Below, one piece after another: positions 7,341 through 14,351 of a stretch of 28,690 nucleotides of DNA. The notes below the pieces were generated by a model. The model saw only the letters and a list, made by a program, of their open reading frames with translations. It made no database searches and was not told the origin of the DNA. This DNA is from an uncultured Collinsella sp. Its GTDB lineage: Bacteria > Actinomycetota > Coriobacteriia > Coriobacteriales > Coriobacteriaceae. Location of the stretch: positions 1 through 28,690 of the forward strand of contig CABSNM010000023.1 in the NCBI GenBank assembly GCA_902479065.1. Direction: 5' to 3'. A program made the translations under genes and the position numbers. The number at the start of each line of letters is the position of its first letter. Within the stretch, counting starts at the first letter, position 1.

Positions 7341-8372
7341 GTGGCAAGGCGCCCTTCCAACGATACGGGTACGCGTCCGGTATCCATGGCCGACGTTGCC
7401 CGCGCTGCCGGTGTTTCGCAACAGACGGTTTCGCGCGTTGCCAACGGATTGCCCAACGTTAACGAACAGACGCGCCAGCGCGTGCAAGCCGCTATGCAAG
7501 AGCTCGGCTTCCGTCCGAGCTATGCCGGCCGTTCGTTGCGTGACGGCCGTTACCATTCGGTCGGCCTGTGCGTCAACGATGTCACCAAGTTTGGCAACCT
7601 CTCAATGATTGACGGCATCGCCAGCGCTGCTCGCGAGCATAATTGCGCCATCACACTGGTCGAGATGTCCAAGACCGAGGAATTCTCTCTTGCCGAGGCA
7701 ACACGTCGTATGGCCGCGCTGCCCGTGGACGGCATCATTATCGGCATGAGCCGTATGGCTCCCGATTTTGAGACGTTCGATCCGTTGCCGGGTATTGGCA
7801 CGGTCATCGTTACCATGTATGCGCACCCGCGGGTGACTACGGTTGACTCCGATCATTACGGCTGCTCGCTGTTGCTCATGAATCATCTGTTTGAGCTGGG
7901 ACATGAACAGATTCGCTTTATCGGCGGCCCGTCCTTTTCGATTGACGAACAGTTCCGTCGCGCCGGCTGGCAGGATGCGCTCGAGCGTAAGCACATCGAG
8001 CCGGCTGAACCGCTCGAGGGCGACTGGTCTGCCAACAGCGGTTACGAAGCCGGCAGATATCTGGCTGAGCACGACCGCACCATGACGGCGATTTACGCGG
8101 CAAATGACCAGATGGCAAACGGTGCGATCGCTGCGTTGCGCGACAGCGGATTGCGTGTGCCCGAGGACGTGAGCGTGGTGGGCGTCGATGACTCGCTCGA
8201 CGACTTTGTCGCGCATAACGAGCTCACGACCGTGCGATTCGATCTACATCAGCGCGGACGCGAGGTATTCGAGCACGCGGTTCCCAAGGCGGGGGCAACG
8301 GGCAAGACTGTTGCCATTCGTATTCCGGGCAAGCTCATCGTTCGGCACACCACGGCAGAGCCTCGCGTATAG
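7341..8372 (+). CDS. LacI-family transcriptional regulator (probable gal repressor)
   Basis: The protein is a DNA-binding repressor with an N-terminal LacI helix-turn-helix and hinge (about 14-62: SMADVARAAGVSQQTVSRVA, then NVNEQTRQRV) and a periplasmic-binding-protein-like effector domain. Visible blocks of the latter are GIASAAREHNC, FELGHEQIRFIGG, AIYAANDQMANGAIAAL and SVVGVDDSLDDF. I chose the GTG at 7341 (343 aa) because AAGGTGA lies upstream and the first residues then read MARRPSND, typical of the family; a GTG at 7281 would add 20 residues of no family likeness. It is divergent from galK, with three copies of the GAGTACGTTAACA operator between them, which makes galKT and itself the expected targets. 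The effector is probably galactose or a derivative (inference). Confidence 0.9.
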   Translation: MARRPSNDTGTRPVSMADVARAAGVSQQTVSRVANGLPNVNEQTRQRVQAAMQELGFRPSYAGRSLRDGRYHSVGLCVNDVTKFGNLSMIDGIASAAREHNCAITLVEMSKTEEFSLAEATRRMAALPVDGIIIGMSRMAPDFETFDPLPGIGTVIVTMYAHPRVTTVDSDHYGCSLLLMNHLFELGHEQIRFIGGPSFSIDEQFRRAGWQDALERKHIEPAEPLEGDWSANSGYEAGRYLAEHDRTMTAIYAANDQMANGAIAALRDSGLRVPEDVSVVGVDDSLDDFVAHNELTTVRFDLHQRGREVFEHAVPKAGATGKTVAIRIPGKLIVRHTTAEPRV

Positions 8373-8461
8373 TTTTTGCAGGTCAAAAGCGGTATATTCC
8401 GCATCAATAACAATCGGTAAGGATGCTGGCAGATAGCCGTAGCTACGAGGGCGAGTGCTAT

Positions 8462-8485
8462 GATAGACGGGTTCTTTTGTCTATC
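8462..8485 (+). promoter_or_regulatory. Extended -10 promoter and inverted repeat in front of the flavodiiron gene
   Basis: TGCTATGAT (8456-8464) is an extended -10 sequence. It overlaps the left arm of GATAGAC (8462-8468) / GTCTATC (8479-8485), a perfect 7+7 inverted repeat that ends two bases before the AGGAGG ribosome binding site. The dyad could be an operator at the transcription start or an RNA stem limiting ribosome access. Confidence 0.5.
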
Positions 8486-8501
8486 TAGGAGGCTTTGCCT
8501 G

Positions 8502-9662
8502 ATGGAGATCACCAAGGATATCCGCTACATTGGCGTCAACGATCACGACATTGACCTGTTCGAGGGCCAGTACGATGTGTCCGAGAATGGTATGGCATAT
8601 AACAGCTACGTTATCTTGGGCGATAAAATCGCTGTCGCCGATTCGGTTGACGCTGGCTTTGTCGACGAGTGGCTCGGCAACCTCGAGGCCGTGCTCGATG
8701 GCCGTACGCCCGACTACCTGGTTGTCCATCACATGGAGCCCGATCACTCCGCCGGTATCGCCGCCTTTATGGAGCGCTATCCCCAGGCGCAGATTGTGGC
8801 CAGCGTGGGTGCTTTCCGCATGATGGTCAACTACTTTGGCACCGACTTCCCCGAGCGCAAGATGGTCGTCAAAGATGGCGACGTGCTCGACCTGGGCGGC
8901 CACAGCCTGACGTTTGTCGGCGCCCCCAACGTGCACTGGCCCGAGGTGCTCTTCTCCTACGAGTCCACCGACAAGGTGCTCTTTAGCGCCGACGGCTTTG
9001 GCAAGTTTGGCGCCAACGACATCGAGGATCCCGAGGGCTGGGCCTGCGAGGCTCGCCGCTACTACTTTGGCATCGTGGGAAAGTTCGGCAAGTTTGTGCA
9101 GGCCGTGCTCAAGAAGGCCGCCAATCTGGACATCCAGATCATTTGCCCGCTTCATGGCCCCGTGCTGACCGAGAACCTGGGCTATTACCTCGACACCTAC
9201 AACACCTGGTCGAGCTATCAGCCCGAGGACGAGGGCATCACGATTGCCTATGCGAGTGTGTATGGGCATCTGAAGGCTGCCGTTGAGGAGCTCGCATCTG
9301 CGCTCGAGGCCCGCGGCCAGAAGGTTTCCGTCTTTGACCTGGCTCGCGACGATATGGCCGAGGCTGTTGAGGATGCGTTCCGCTATGACCGTCTGGTGCT
9401 CGCCTCTATCACCTATCAGGGCGAGATCTTCCCGTTCATGAGCACCTTTATCCACACGCTCGCCGAGCATGCCTACCAGAACCGCACCGTGGCGCTCGTC
9501 GAGGCCGGCTCCTGGGCGCCCACCGCTGCCAAGGTTATGACTAAGGAGCTCGAGGGTATGAAGGACATCACCCTGGCGCAGAACAAGGTGACTGTGCTGG
9601 GGTCGCTCAACGACGCCTCGCGCGCTCAGATCGAGGCCCTCGCCGACGAGCTTTCCAAGTAG
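8502..9662 (+). CDS. Flavodiiron protein (A-type; NO and/or O2 reductase)
   Basis: The 386-residue cytoplasmic protein reduces oxygen to water or nitric oxide to nitrous oxide, protecting anaerobes. The N-terminal metallo-beta-lactamase-like domain carries a complete diiron ligand set: H77-x-E79-x-D81-H82 (HHMEPDHS), H145 (VHWPE), D164 (FSADGF) and H218 (PLHGPV). The C-terminal flavodoxin domain (about 246-386) begins ITIAYASVYGHL for FMN binding. There is no rubredoxin or flavin-reductase extension, so it needs a separate electron donor. The ATG at 8502 has AGGAGG nine bases upstream. It is monocistronic with its own promoter and terminator, although set among sugar genes. Substrate preference between O2 and NO cannot be read from sequence. 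Confidence 0.93.
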   Translation: MEITKDIRYIGVNDHDIDLFEGQYDVSENGMAYNSYVILGDKIAVADSVDAGFVDEWLGNLEAVLDGRTPDYLVVHHMEPDHSAGIAAFMERYPQAQIVASVGAFRMMVNYFGTDFPERKMVVKDGDVLDLGGHSLTFVGAPNVHWPEVLFSYESTDKVLFSADGFGKFGANDIEDPEGWACEARRYYFGIVGKFGKFVQAVLKKAANLDIQIICPLHGPVLTENLGYYLDTYNTWSSYQPEDEGITIAYASVYGHLKAAVEELASALEARGQKVSVFDLARDDMAEAVEDAFRYDRLVLASITYQGEIFPFMSTFIHTLAEHAYQNRTVALVEAGSWAPTAAKVMTKELEGMKDITLAQNKVTVLGSLNDASRAQIEALADELSK

Positions 9663-9684
9663 CGATATTTCGCTTTTAACGCTC

Positions 9685-9726
9685 AACCACCACAAAGGGG
9701 ACAGGCACCTTTGTGGTGGTTTTTGT
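9685..9726. terminator. Terminator of the flavodiiron gene, bidirectional with the DeoR gene
   Basis: AACCACCACAAAGG (9685-9698) pairs with CCTTTGTGGTGGTT (9708-9721), followed by TTTTG. On the minus strand the A-rich side gives a weaker tail for the DeoR gene, which ends at 9727. The loop GGACAGGCA belongs to a GGGGACAGGCACC word. Confidence 0.85.
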
Positions 9727-10530
9727 TTAAGCGCCAGCGATGAGGAGATTTGGGCGGGCGTCGTCGACGATCTCGGCGATTGAGGTGGCAACGGCATGAT
9801 CGGGGTCGCGGTCCATCACGATGGTGTCGACATCTGCCAGCTCGGCAAAGCGGTACATGCCACGCCCGTTAACCTTGCTGGCGTCCATGAGGGCGACGCT
9901 TTGATGGGCTGCGGCGATCATAGCCGTTTTGGTCTCGGCCATTTGGGGAAAGTCGGTCGTAAAGCCGCAGCGGGGGACAAAAGCGCCGGGACACATGACG
10001 GCAAGGTCGGCGTGGACCATTTGGAGCGCCTGCATGGTAAGTGGACCGTACAGATAGCGATGACCTTTGCGCAGTGCCCCACCCAGCATGACGACATCGA
10101 CCGAGGGCATGCTCTCGTCGATATAATCGGCGATGGTAATGTCGGCCGTGATGACGGTGATGCCGTCGCGCTGATCGAGGAGCCGGACAAACTCGAGAGC
10201 GGTGGTGCCGGAGTCGACGAGCAGGGTGTCACCATTGCCGACGAGCTCGATGGCGCTTTGCGCGATGGCTTGCTTGGCGGCGACATTGACGTTGATGCGG
10301 CGATCCTGGGTGGATACGGTCAGTCGCTTCTGGAGAGACACGGCGCCACCATGCGTGCGGCGCAACTTGCCGGACTCGGCGAGCGCGTCCAGGTCGGCGC
10401 GGGCGGTAACGGAGGACACGCCAAAGGTCTGGGCGATTTCTGCCACTTGCACCGAGGCGTTATGCTCGAGCATCTCCATGATGGCGGAACGACGCTCATC
10501 GGCGAAAGCTCGGGTTGTTGCGTGGGCCAT
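9727..10530 (-). CDS. DeoR-family transcriptional regulator of sugar metabolism
   Basis: The N-terminal DeoR winged helix-turn-helix reads RRSAIMEMLEHNASVQVAEI, then QTFGVSSVTARADLDAL and the family hallmark GKLRRTHGGAV. A C-terminal DeoR effector domain follows, with LVDSGTTALEFVRLL, VVMLGGALR and the block around DASKVNGRG. Such regulators (LacR, GatR, FruR types) sense phosphorylated sugars. I chose the ATG at 10530 (267 aa), with GGAG just upstream; a longer start at 10587 adds residues of no family likeness. It is divergent from the class II aldolase gene and lies in the lac/gal region. Control of lacABC and the aldolase by tagatose-6-phosphate-type effectors is therefore likely but inferred. 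Confidence 0.9.
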   Translation of the reverse strand: MAHATTRAFADERRSAIMEMLEHNASVQVAEIAQTFGVSSVTARADLDALAESGKLRRTHGGAVSLQKRLTVSTQDRRINVNVAAKQAIAQSAIELVGNGDTLLVDSGTTALEFVRLLDQRDGITVITADITIADYIDESMPSVDVVMLGGALRKGHRYLYGPLTMQALQMVHADLAVMCPGAFVPRCGFTTDFPQMAETKTAMIAAAHQSVALMDASKVNGRGMYRFAELADVDTIVMDRDPDHAVATSIAEIVDDARPNLLIAGA

Positions 10531-10864
10531 GGTTGCTCCATTCTCGGCTAAATTTGTAGGAATTGTGTTGAGTCTATTTTCGTTCATTTTCTTTTTGAGT
10601 AAGAAAACACCTTTTGATTACTTATCTTTTCTATAAAAAAAAGACGCTGAACGCCCAAAATTCAATATCGAATACGCCCACTCGGCTCCAATTCCTTCCG
10701 TTTACTTTTCAAAAACGACTGTATTGACCTGCATGGGCTCAATATCTCGCACATGCAAAGCCGCTGAATTTCATACAATGAGCGCAGTAAAACGCAAGGT
10801 AAAACGCCTTGCGGACACGTACGCCCGATGTCCAGATGCGGGCGAGGGAGAGGAGCAAACGCTC
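10531..10864. promoter_or_regulatory. Divergent DeoR-aldolase promoter region
   Basis: This 334-bp gap is AT-rich in its left half (A8 run near 10637-10644), unlike most of the window. A good -10 (TACAAT, 10774-10779) lies about 85 bases before the aldolase start, with no clear -35. In the leader CGCAAGG (10793-10799) pairs with CCTTGCG (10807-10813). TTTTCGTTCATTTTC near 10571 could be a DeoR-type site but is not a clear palindrome. Confidence 0.4.
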
Positions 10865-11722
10865 ATGGCACTTGTTACCACCGAAAAGATGCTCAAGGAC
10901 GCTCAGGCCGGCCACTACGCCGTCGGCGCGTTCAACGTCGAGAACCTCGAGTTTGTTATGGCCGTTCTGGCCGCTGCCGAGGAGACCAAGTCCCCCGTCA
11001 TCATGCAGACCACCCCGGGCACCATCAAGACCGCTGGTCTGGACTACTTCTACGGCATGGTCAAGGCTGCCGCCGAGCGCGCTTCCGTGCCCGTCGCCCT
11101 ACACCTCGATCACGGCGATGGCTATGATCGCTGCATGCAGGCTTTCCGTACGGGCTACACCTCCGTCATGATCGACGGTTCGCACGAGTCCTTCGAGGAC
11201 AACATCGCCCTGACCAAGTCCGTCGCCGACGCTGGCCGCGCCATGGGTGTGCCCGTCGAGGCCGAGCTCGGTAAGGTTGGCGGCAAGGAGGACGACGGTC
11301 CCGCGGTTGAGGGCGAGAGCCCCTACACCGATCCTGCCGAGGCCAAGGAGTTCGTCGAGCGCACTGGCTGCACCTCGCTGGCCATTGGCGTTGGCACCAG
11401 CCACGGCGTGTACACGAGCGATCCTCACATCGAGCAGTCCGTGGTCAAGGCCATCCGCGACGCCGTCGACGTGCCGCTGGTTCTGCACGGCACTTCTGGT
11501 GTGCCCGATGAGCAGGTTGCCGAGGCTGTGAAGAACGGCATCTGCAAGGTTAACTACGCCACCGAGCTGCGTCAGGCCTACACCAAGGGCTTCATGGCCT
11601 ACATGGCCGAGAACCCTGCCTGCTTCGATCCTAAGAAGCCGGCCAAGGAGGGTATGCGTGAGATTACCGAGCTGGTTAAGATCCGCATGACCAACCTCAA
11701 CTCTGTGGGCAAAGCAGAGTAA
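10865..11722 (+). CDS. Class II tagatose/fructose-bisphosphate aldolase, GatY/KbaY type
   Basis: It cleaves a ketose 1,6-bisphosphate to glyceraldehyde 3-phosphate and dihydroxyacetone phosphate using zinc. The 285-residue length and key residues match GatY/KbaY: catalytic Asp82 and zinc ligand His83 in ALHLDHGDGYDRC, EAELGKVGGKEDD, His180 in GVGTSHGVYT, His208 in LVLHGTSGVPDEQV, and the phosphate-binding KVNYATELRQA. Those positions coincide with the zinc and catalytic residues of tagatose-bisphosphate aldolases. The ATG at 10865 follows GAGGAG by about ten bases. No class I LacD is present, so this enzyme probably finishes the tagatose-6-phosphate pathway begun by lacABC, but glycolytic fructose-bisphosphate aldolase is a real alternative. 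Codon use looks highly biased, consistent with strong expression. Confidence 0.9.
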   Translation: MALVTTEKMLKDAQAGHYAVGAFNVENLEFVMAVLAAAEETKSPVIMQTTPGTIKTAGLDYFYGMVKAAAERASVPVALHLDHGDGYDRCMQAFRTGYTSVMIDGSHESFEDNIALTKSVADAGRAMGVPVEAELGKVGGKEDDGPAVEGESPYTDPAEAKEFVERTGCTSLAIGVGTSHGVYTSDPHIEQSVVKAIRDAVDVPLVLHGTSGVPDEQVAEAVKNGICKVNYATELRQAYTKGFMAYMAENPACFDPKKPAKEGMREITELVKIRMTNLNSVGKAE

Positions 11723-11755
11723 CAGCAAGGGTACTCCGACTCGCTACATATCCCG

Positions 11756-11880
11756 GGGAGGGACGAGGGCTTAGTTCCCCAATCGTCCTCGGGCATGCAA
11801 AAAGCCTCGCTGCGCACTTCGTGCGGCGAGGCTTTTTGCCCCCTGCGGAAAGATTGGGGAACTAAGCCCTCGTCCCTCCC
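11756..11880. repeat. 125-bp near-continuous hairpin with perfect 29-bp arms
   Basis: Arms 11756-11784 and 11852-11880 are perfect reverse complements over 29 bases. Nested inside is a second perfect stem, 11797-11810 with 11826-11839, around CGCACTTCGTGCG. The right side of the inner stem carries TTTTT, so the core probably terminates the aldolase transcript. The outer arms far exceed what termination needs. Confidence 0.85.
11797..11839. terminator. Terminator of the aldolase gene (core of the long hairpin)
   Basis: GCAAAAAGCCTCGC pairs perfectly with GCGAGGCTTTTTGC around a small GC hairpin. The flanking A5 and T5 runs allow function in both directions. The same core, with compensating stem changes, terminates transcription after the glycyl-radical subunit at 28590-28632. 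Confidence 0.75.
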
Positions 11881-12427
11881 AGGTTGACCTACTCGAGGTC
11901 GTCGCCCTTGTGGCGTTGGGGCGGAAATGGGTGGTGCGCGAGGGGCGCTTTGTTGATGAGGGGTTAGTATGCCCGGGCTTGGTTGGGGAAGGTTTTGTCT
12001 AGGGATGCTTGGAGCTTTTCGAACGATGCTCGCAGGTTGAGGCTCTGGTCGGTTGAGCGTTTGGATTTTGTGGTGGGGGAGTCGAGGAGACCGTTTCTCT
12101 GTGTCGGGGGGAAGGAGAAAAAGTCTGCATGTTTTAGGGATGGCTGCCGTGCTACGGCATTGGAAGAATGCATGCTTATGCGGCCTCCTCGATGTCCACC
12201 AAAAGGTTGCGCATGGGGTGTGCTGCTAGGTCCCGTGCGCTGGCAGTATTATGCCGCGGCTGCTGCAAAGAAGCGCTAAAGAAAGGCTTAACCTGGTTTG
12301 GTTTTACGATGAAACTGCAGGTCAGAAGTATCGAGTAACACTCTTGAAAGGTTTTGAGCTTAAGGGCTTTCTAAGGTTTGTGGTGCGGATGTGGCTCGCC
12401 TGTGCGGGGCGTGTGGATGGCTCGTTC

Positions 12428-13417
12428 CTAGCGCTGCGGCTCTGCGGCGCGCACCTGCTCGATGACTTTTTCCATCGTGGCGTCGATGCGGTCTTTTTTG
12501 AGCTCGCATTCCCAGATGGTTATGGGTGTCCAGCCCATTTGGGTAAGCGCGGAGATGGCGGCTCGGTCGCGCTCGACGTTGCGACGGAACTTTGCCTCCC
12601 AAAATTCAACATTGCGCTTGGGCTGGCTCGGGTTGCACTTGGGGCAGCGATGCCAAAAGCAGCCGTTGACGAAGATGGCGATCTTGCGCCCGGGAAAGGC
12701 GATGTCGGGCTTTCCGGGCACCTTCCATTCCAGACGGTATCCCGTAAGGCCTGCGGCGCGCAGGCGCTGGCGAACGAGCAGCTCGGGTTTGGTGTTCGCA
12801 CGCTTGTTGCCCTTCATGGATTTTTTGATGGCGGCGCGACGGCGCACGAGCTCACGCTCGTCGGCGGAGAGGTCCGAGGTGTCGATGCCGTCCAGCAGGC
12901 CGGGCTTGGGGCGCTTTTTGCTGCGGCGCTTAGGTGCGCGCTTGGGCTTGGCGACGGGGCGTTCGGTCGTGGTGGCCTCGGCGTCGTTGGCAGTGCTGTT
13001 GGCCTCAAGCCGATCTTCCTTCAGCTCAATCAGGGCATCGATAAGCCCCTTGTCGGCGGGCATCCATTCCACCGTGGCAAGCGAGGTGCGTGGAATCCAG
13101 CGGATATCGAGCTGGCGGTCGTGCTTCTGAGGCTCAGCGGATTCATCGGCGAGCGAGCAGTAGTAACACTCCATCGAGAGATGAAAATCGGGGTAGTCAT
13201 ACTCAACGGTATAGAAATCGCGCAGGTTGGTGACTTTTACCTGCAGCTCTTCCATGAGCTCGCGGCGTACGGCGTCTTCGGGCGTCTCGCCGCGCATGAG
13301 CTTGCCACCTGGGAACTCCCAAAGTCCCTGCATGTCGCCATAGCCGCGCTGTACGGCCAGTAGCTCGTCGGATCCTTCCTTGCGAATGATCCCAGCGGCA
13401 ACATGAACAGTCTTCAA
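12428..13417 (-). CDS. NUDIX hydrolase - Vsr mismatch endonuclease fusion
   Basis: This 329-residue protein joins two DNA-maintenance domains. Residues about 1-130 form a MutT-like NUDIX domain with Nudix box GKLMRGETPEDAVRREL then MEEL (about 38-58; the glycine usual after EE-x is Gln), preceded by GLWEFPGG; substrate may be an oxidised dNTP. A basic linker (about 153-172, KPKRAPKRRSKKRPK) follows. Residues about 197-329 are a Vsr very-short-patch-repair endonuclease: NTKPELLVRQRL, PGKPDIAFP with catalytic Asp238, VNGCFWHRCPKC with Cys253, His256, Cys258 and Cys261, NVEFWEAKF, and TIWECELK. The residue equivalent to Vsr His64 is Asn251. I take a TTG at 13417 as start, with GAGAGGA upstream; the open frame extends much further without family likeness. 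No cytosine methyltransferase is adjacent. Confidence 0.85.
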   Translation of the reverse strand: MKTVHVAAGIIRKEGSDELLAVQRGYGDMQGLWEFPGGKLMRGETPEDAVRRELMEELQVKVTNLRDFYTVEYDYPDFHLSMECYYCSLADESAEPQKHDRQLDIRWIPRTSLATVEWMPADKGLIDALIELKEDRLEANSTANDAEATTTERPVAKPKRAPKRRSKKRPKPGLLDGIDTSDLSADERELVRRRAAIKKSMKGNKRANTKPELLVRQRLRAAGLTGYRLEWKVPGKPDIAFPGRKIAIFVNGCFWHRCPKCNPSQPKRNVEFWEAKFRRNVERDRAAISALTQMGWTPITIWECELKKDRIDATMEKVIEQVRAAEPQR

Positions 13418-13565
13418 CAGGAGTCCTCTCTCAACATCAACACGTGGCAGGGTAGCTATCCGTACCTTACACAACGGTAAGGCAAGCGTAAGCCATATCG
13501 ATGGTAGCCGACTCGTCTTCTTGCGACTATAGATGCCGTAGACTAATCGCAAGAAAGGACTCGGT
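13418..13565. promoter_or_regulatory. Divergent control region with two inverted repeats
   Basis: CCTTAC (13465-13470) / GTAAGG (13477-13482) is a 6+6 palindrome with a 6-base spacer. TTCTTGCGA (13518-13526) / TCGCAAGAA (13547-13555) is a perfect 9+9 repeat whose right arm runs into the AAAGGA ribosome binding site of the ABC ATPase gene. The latter is either an operator around the promoter or a ribosome-site-masking stem. No clean -35/-10 pair is visible. Confidence 0.45.
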
Positions 13566-14351
13566 ATGCAAACCACGCACATGGCGACCCCGGTACTGGA
13601 GGTCGCGCATCTCGAAAAGGTATATGGGGCGCTGGGCAACGTGACCCGCGCGCTCAACGACGTCAGCTTTACCGTCAACCGCGGTGAGTTCGTGGGCATC
13701 ATGGGCGCTTCGGGCTCGGGCAAGTCGACGTTGCTCAACTGCGTGTCGACCATCGATAGCGCCACGAGCGGCACGATCCGCATCAACGGGCAGGACGTGA
13801 CGCGCATGAAGCAGGCCAAGCTCTCGCAGTTTCGCCGCGAGGAGCTCGGCTTTATCTTCCAGGACTCCAACCTGCTCGATACGCTCACGGCACGCGAGAA
13901 CATCGCCCTGCCGCTCACCATTGCCCGCACAAACTCGGCAGAGATCTCGACCCGCGTGCAGGATGTGGCAGCGCGCCTGTCCATCAGTCAGGTGCTCGAC
14001 AAGTATCCCTACCAGATGTCCGGCGGCCAGCAGCAGCGCGTTGCCGCGGCTCGCGCGCTCGTCACCGACCCCACCATGATCATGGCCGACGAGCCTACCG
14101 GCGCCCTCGACTCCAAAAGCGCCCGCCTGTTGCTCGAGAGCCTAGAGGCCCTCAACCGCCGCCTGCGCGCCACCGTGCTCATGGTCACGCACGACAGCTT
14201 TGCCGCCAGCTACACGAGCCGTGTGCTGTTTATCCGCGACGGCAAGATCTTCACCGAGCTGCGCCGCGGCGACACCGACCGCCGAGAGTTCTTCGACCGC
14301 ATTATGGAGGTCGTTGCCATGATGGGCGGTGAGGGCTCCGATGCTCTGTAA
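13566..14351 (+). CDS. ABC transporter ATP-binding protein, BceA-like
   Basis: The 261-residue ATPase belongs to the MacB/LolD/BceA branch. It has Walker A GASGSGKST (about 47-55), Q-loop IFQDSNLLDTLTARENI (Gln99), signature MSGGQQQR (151-158), Walker B MIMADEP with Glu176, the D-loop GALDSKSA, and the H-loop MVTHD. AAAGGA lies seven bases before the ATG. Its last codons overlap the start of the permease gene, so the two are translationally coupled. With the ten-segment permease it forms a Bce-type module, whose family exports or senses cell-wall-active peptides such as bacitracin. No histidine kinase or response regulator is adjacent. Confidence 0.9.
   Translation: MQTTHMATPVLEVAHLEKVYGALGNVTRALNDVSFTVNRGEFVGIMGASGSGKSTLLNCVSTIDSATSGTIRINGQDVTRMKQAKLSQFRREELGFIFQDSNLLDTLTARENIALPLTIARTNSAEISTRVQDVAARLSISQVLDKYPYQMSGGQQQRVAAARALVTDPTMIMADEPTGALDSKSARLLLESLEALNRRLRATVLMVTHDSFAASYTSRVLFIRDGKIFTELRRGDTDRREFFDRIMEVVAMMGGEGSDAL

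Larger units (their letters stand above)
11723..12427. other. Gene-poor 705-bp region with giant hairpin; possible gene remnants
   Basis: The first part is the 11756-11880 hairpin. From about 11890 to 12427 I find no convincing gene. On the minus strand an open frame ending at a TAA near 12179-12181 reads ARDLAAHPMRNLLVDIEEAA at its C-terminus, which looks protein-like but has no clear start; it may be a decayed gene end. The word AAACTGCAGGTCAGA at 12312-12326 recurs exactly at 16734-16748. Confidence 0.45.

Noticed and set aside
12251..13363. 370-codon plus-strand frame opposite the NUDIX-Vsr gene
   Set aside because: The minus-strand frame contains two clear domain signatures; this one has none.
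13418..13984. N-terminal extension of about 189 residues on the NUDIX-Vsr frame
   Set aside because: It lies opposite the start of the ABC ATPase gene and its promoter region, and looks unlike any protein family.
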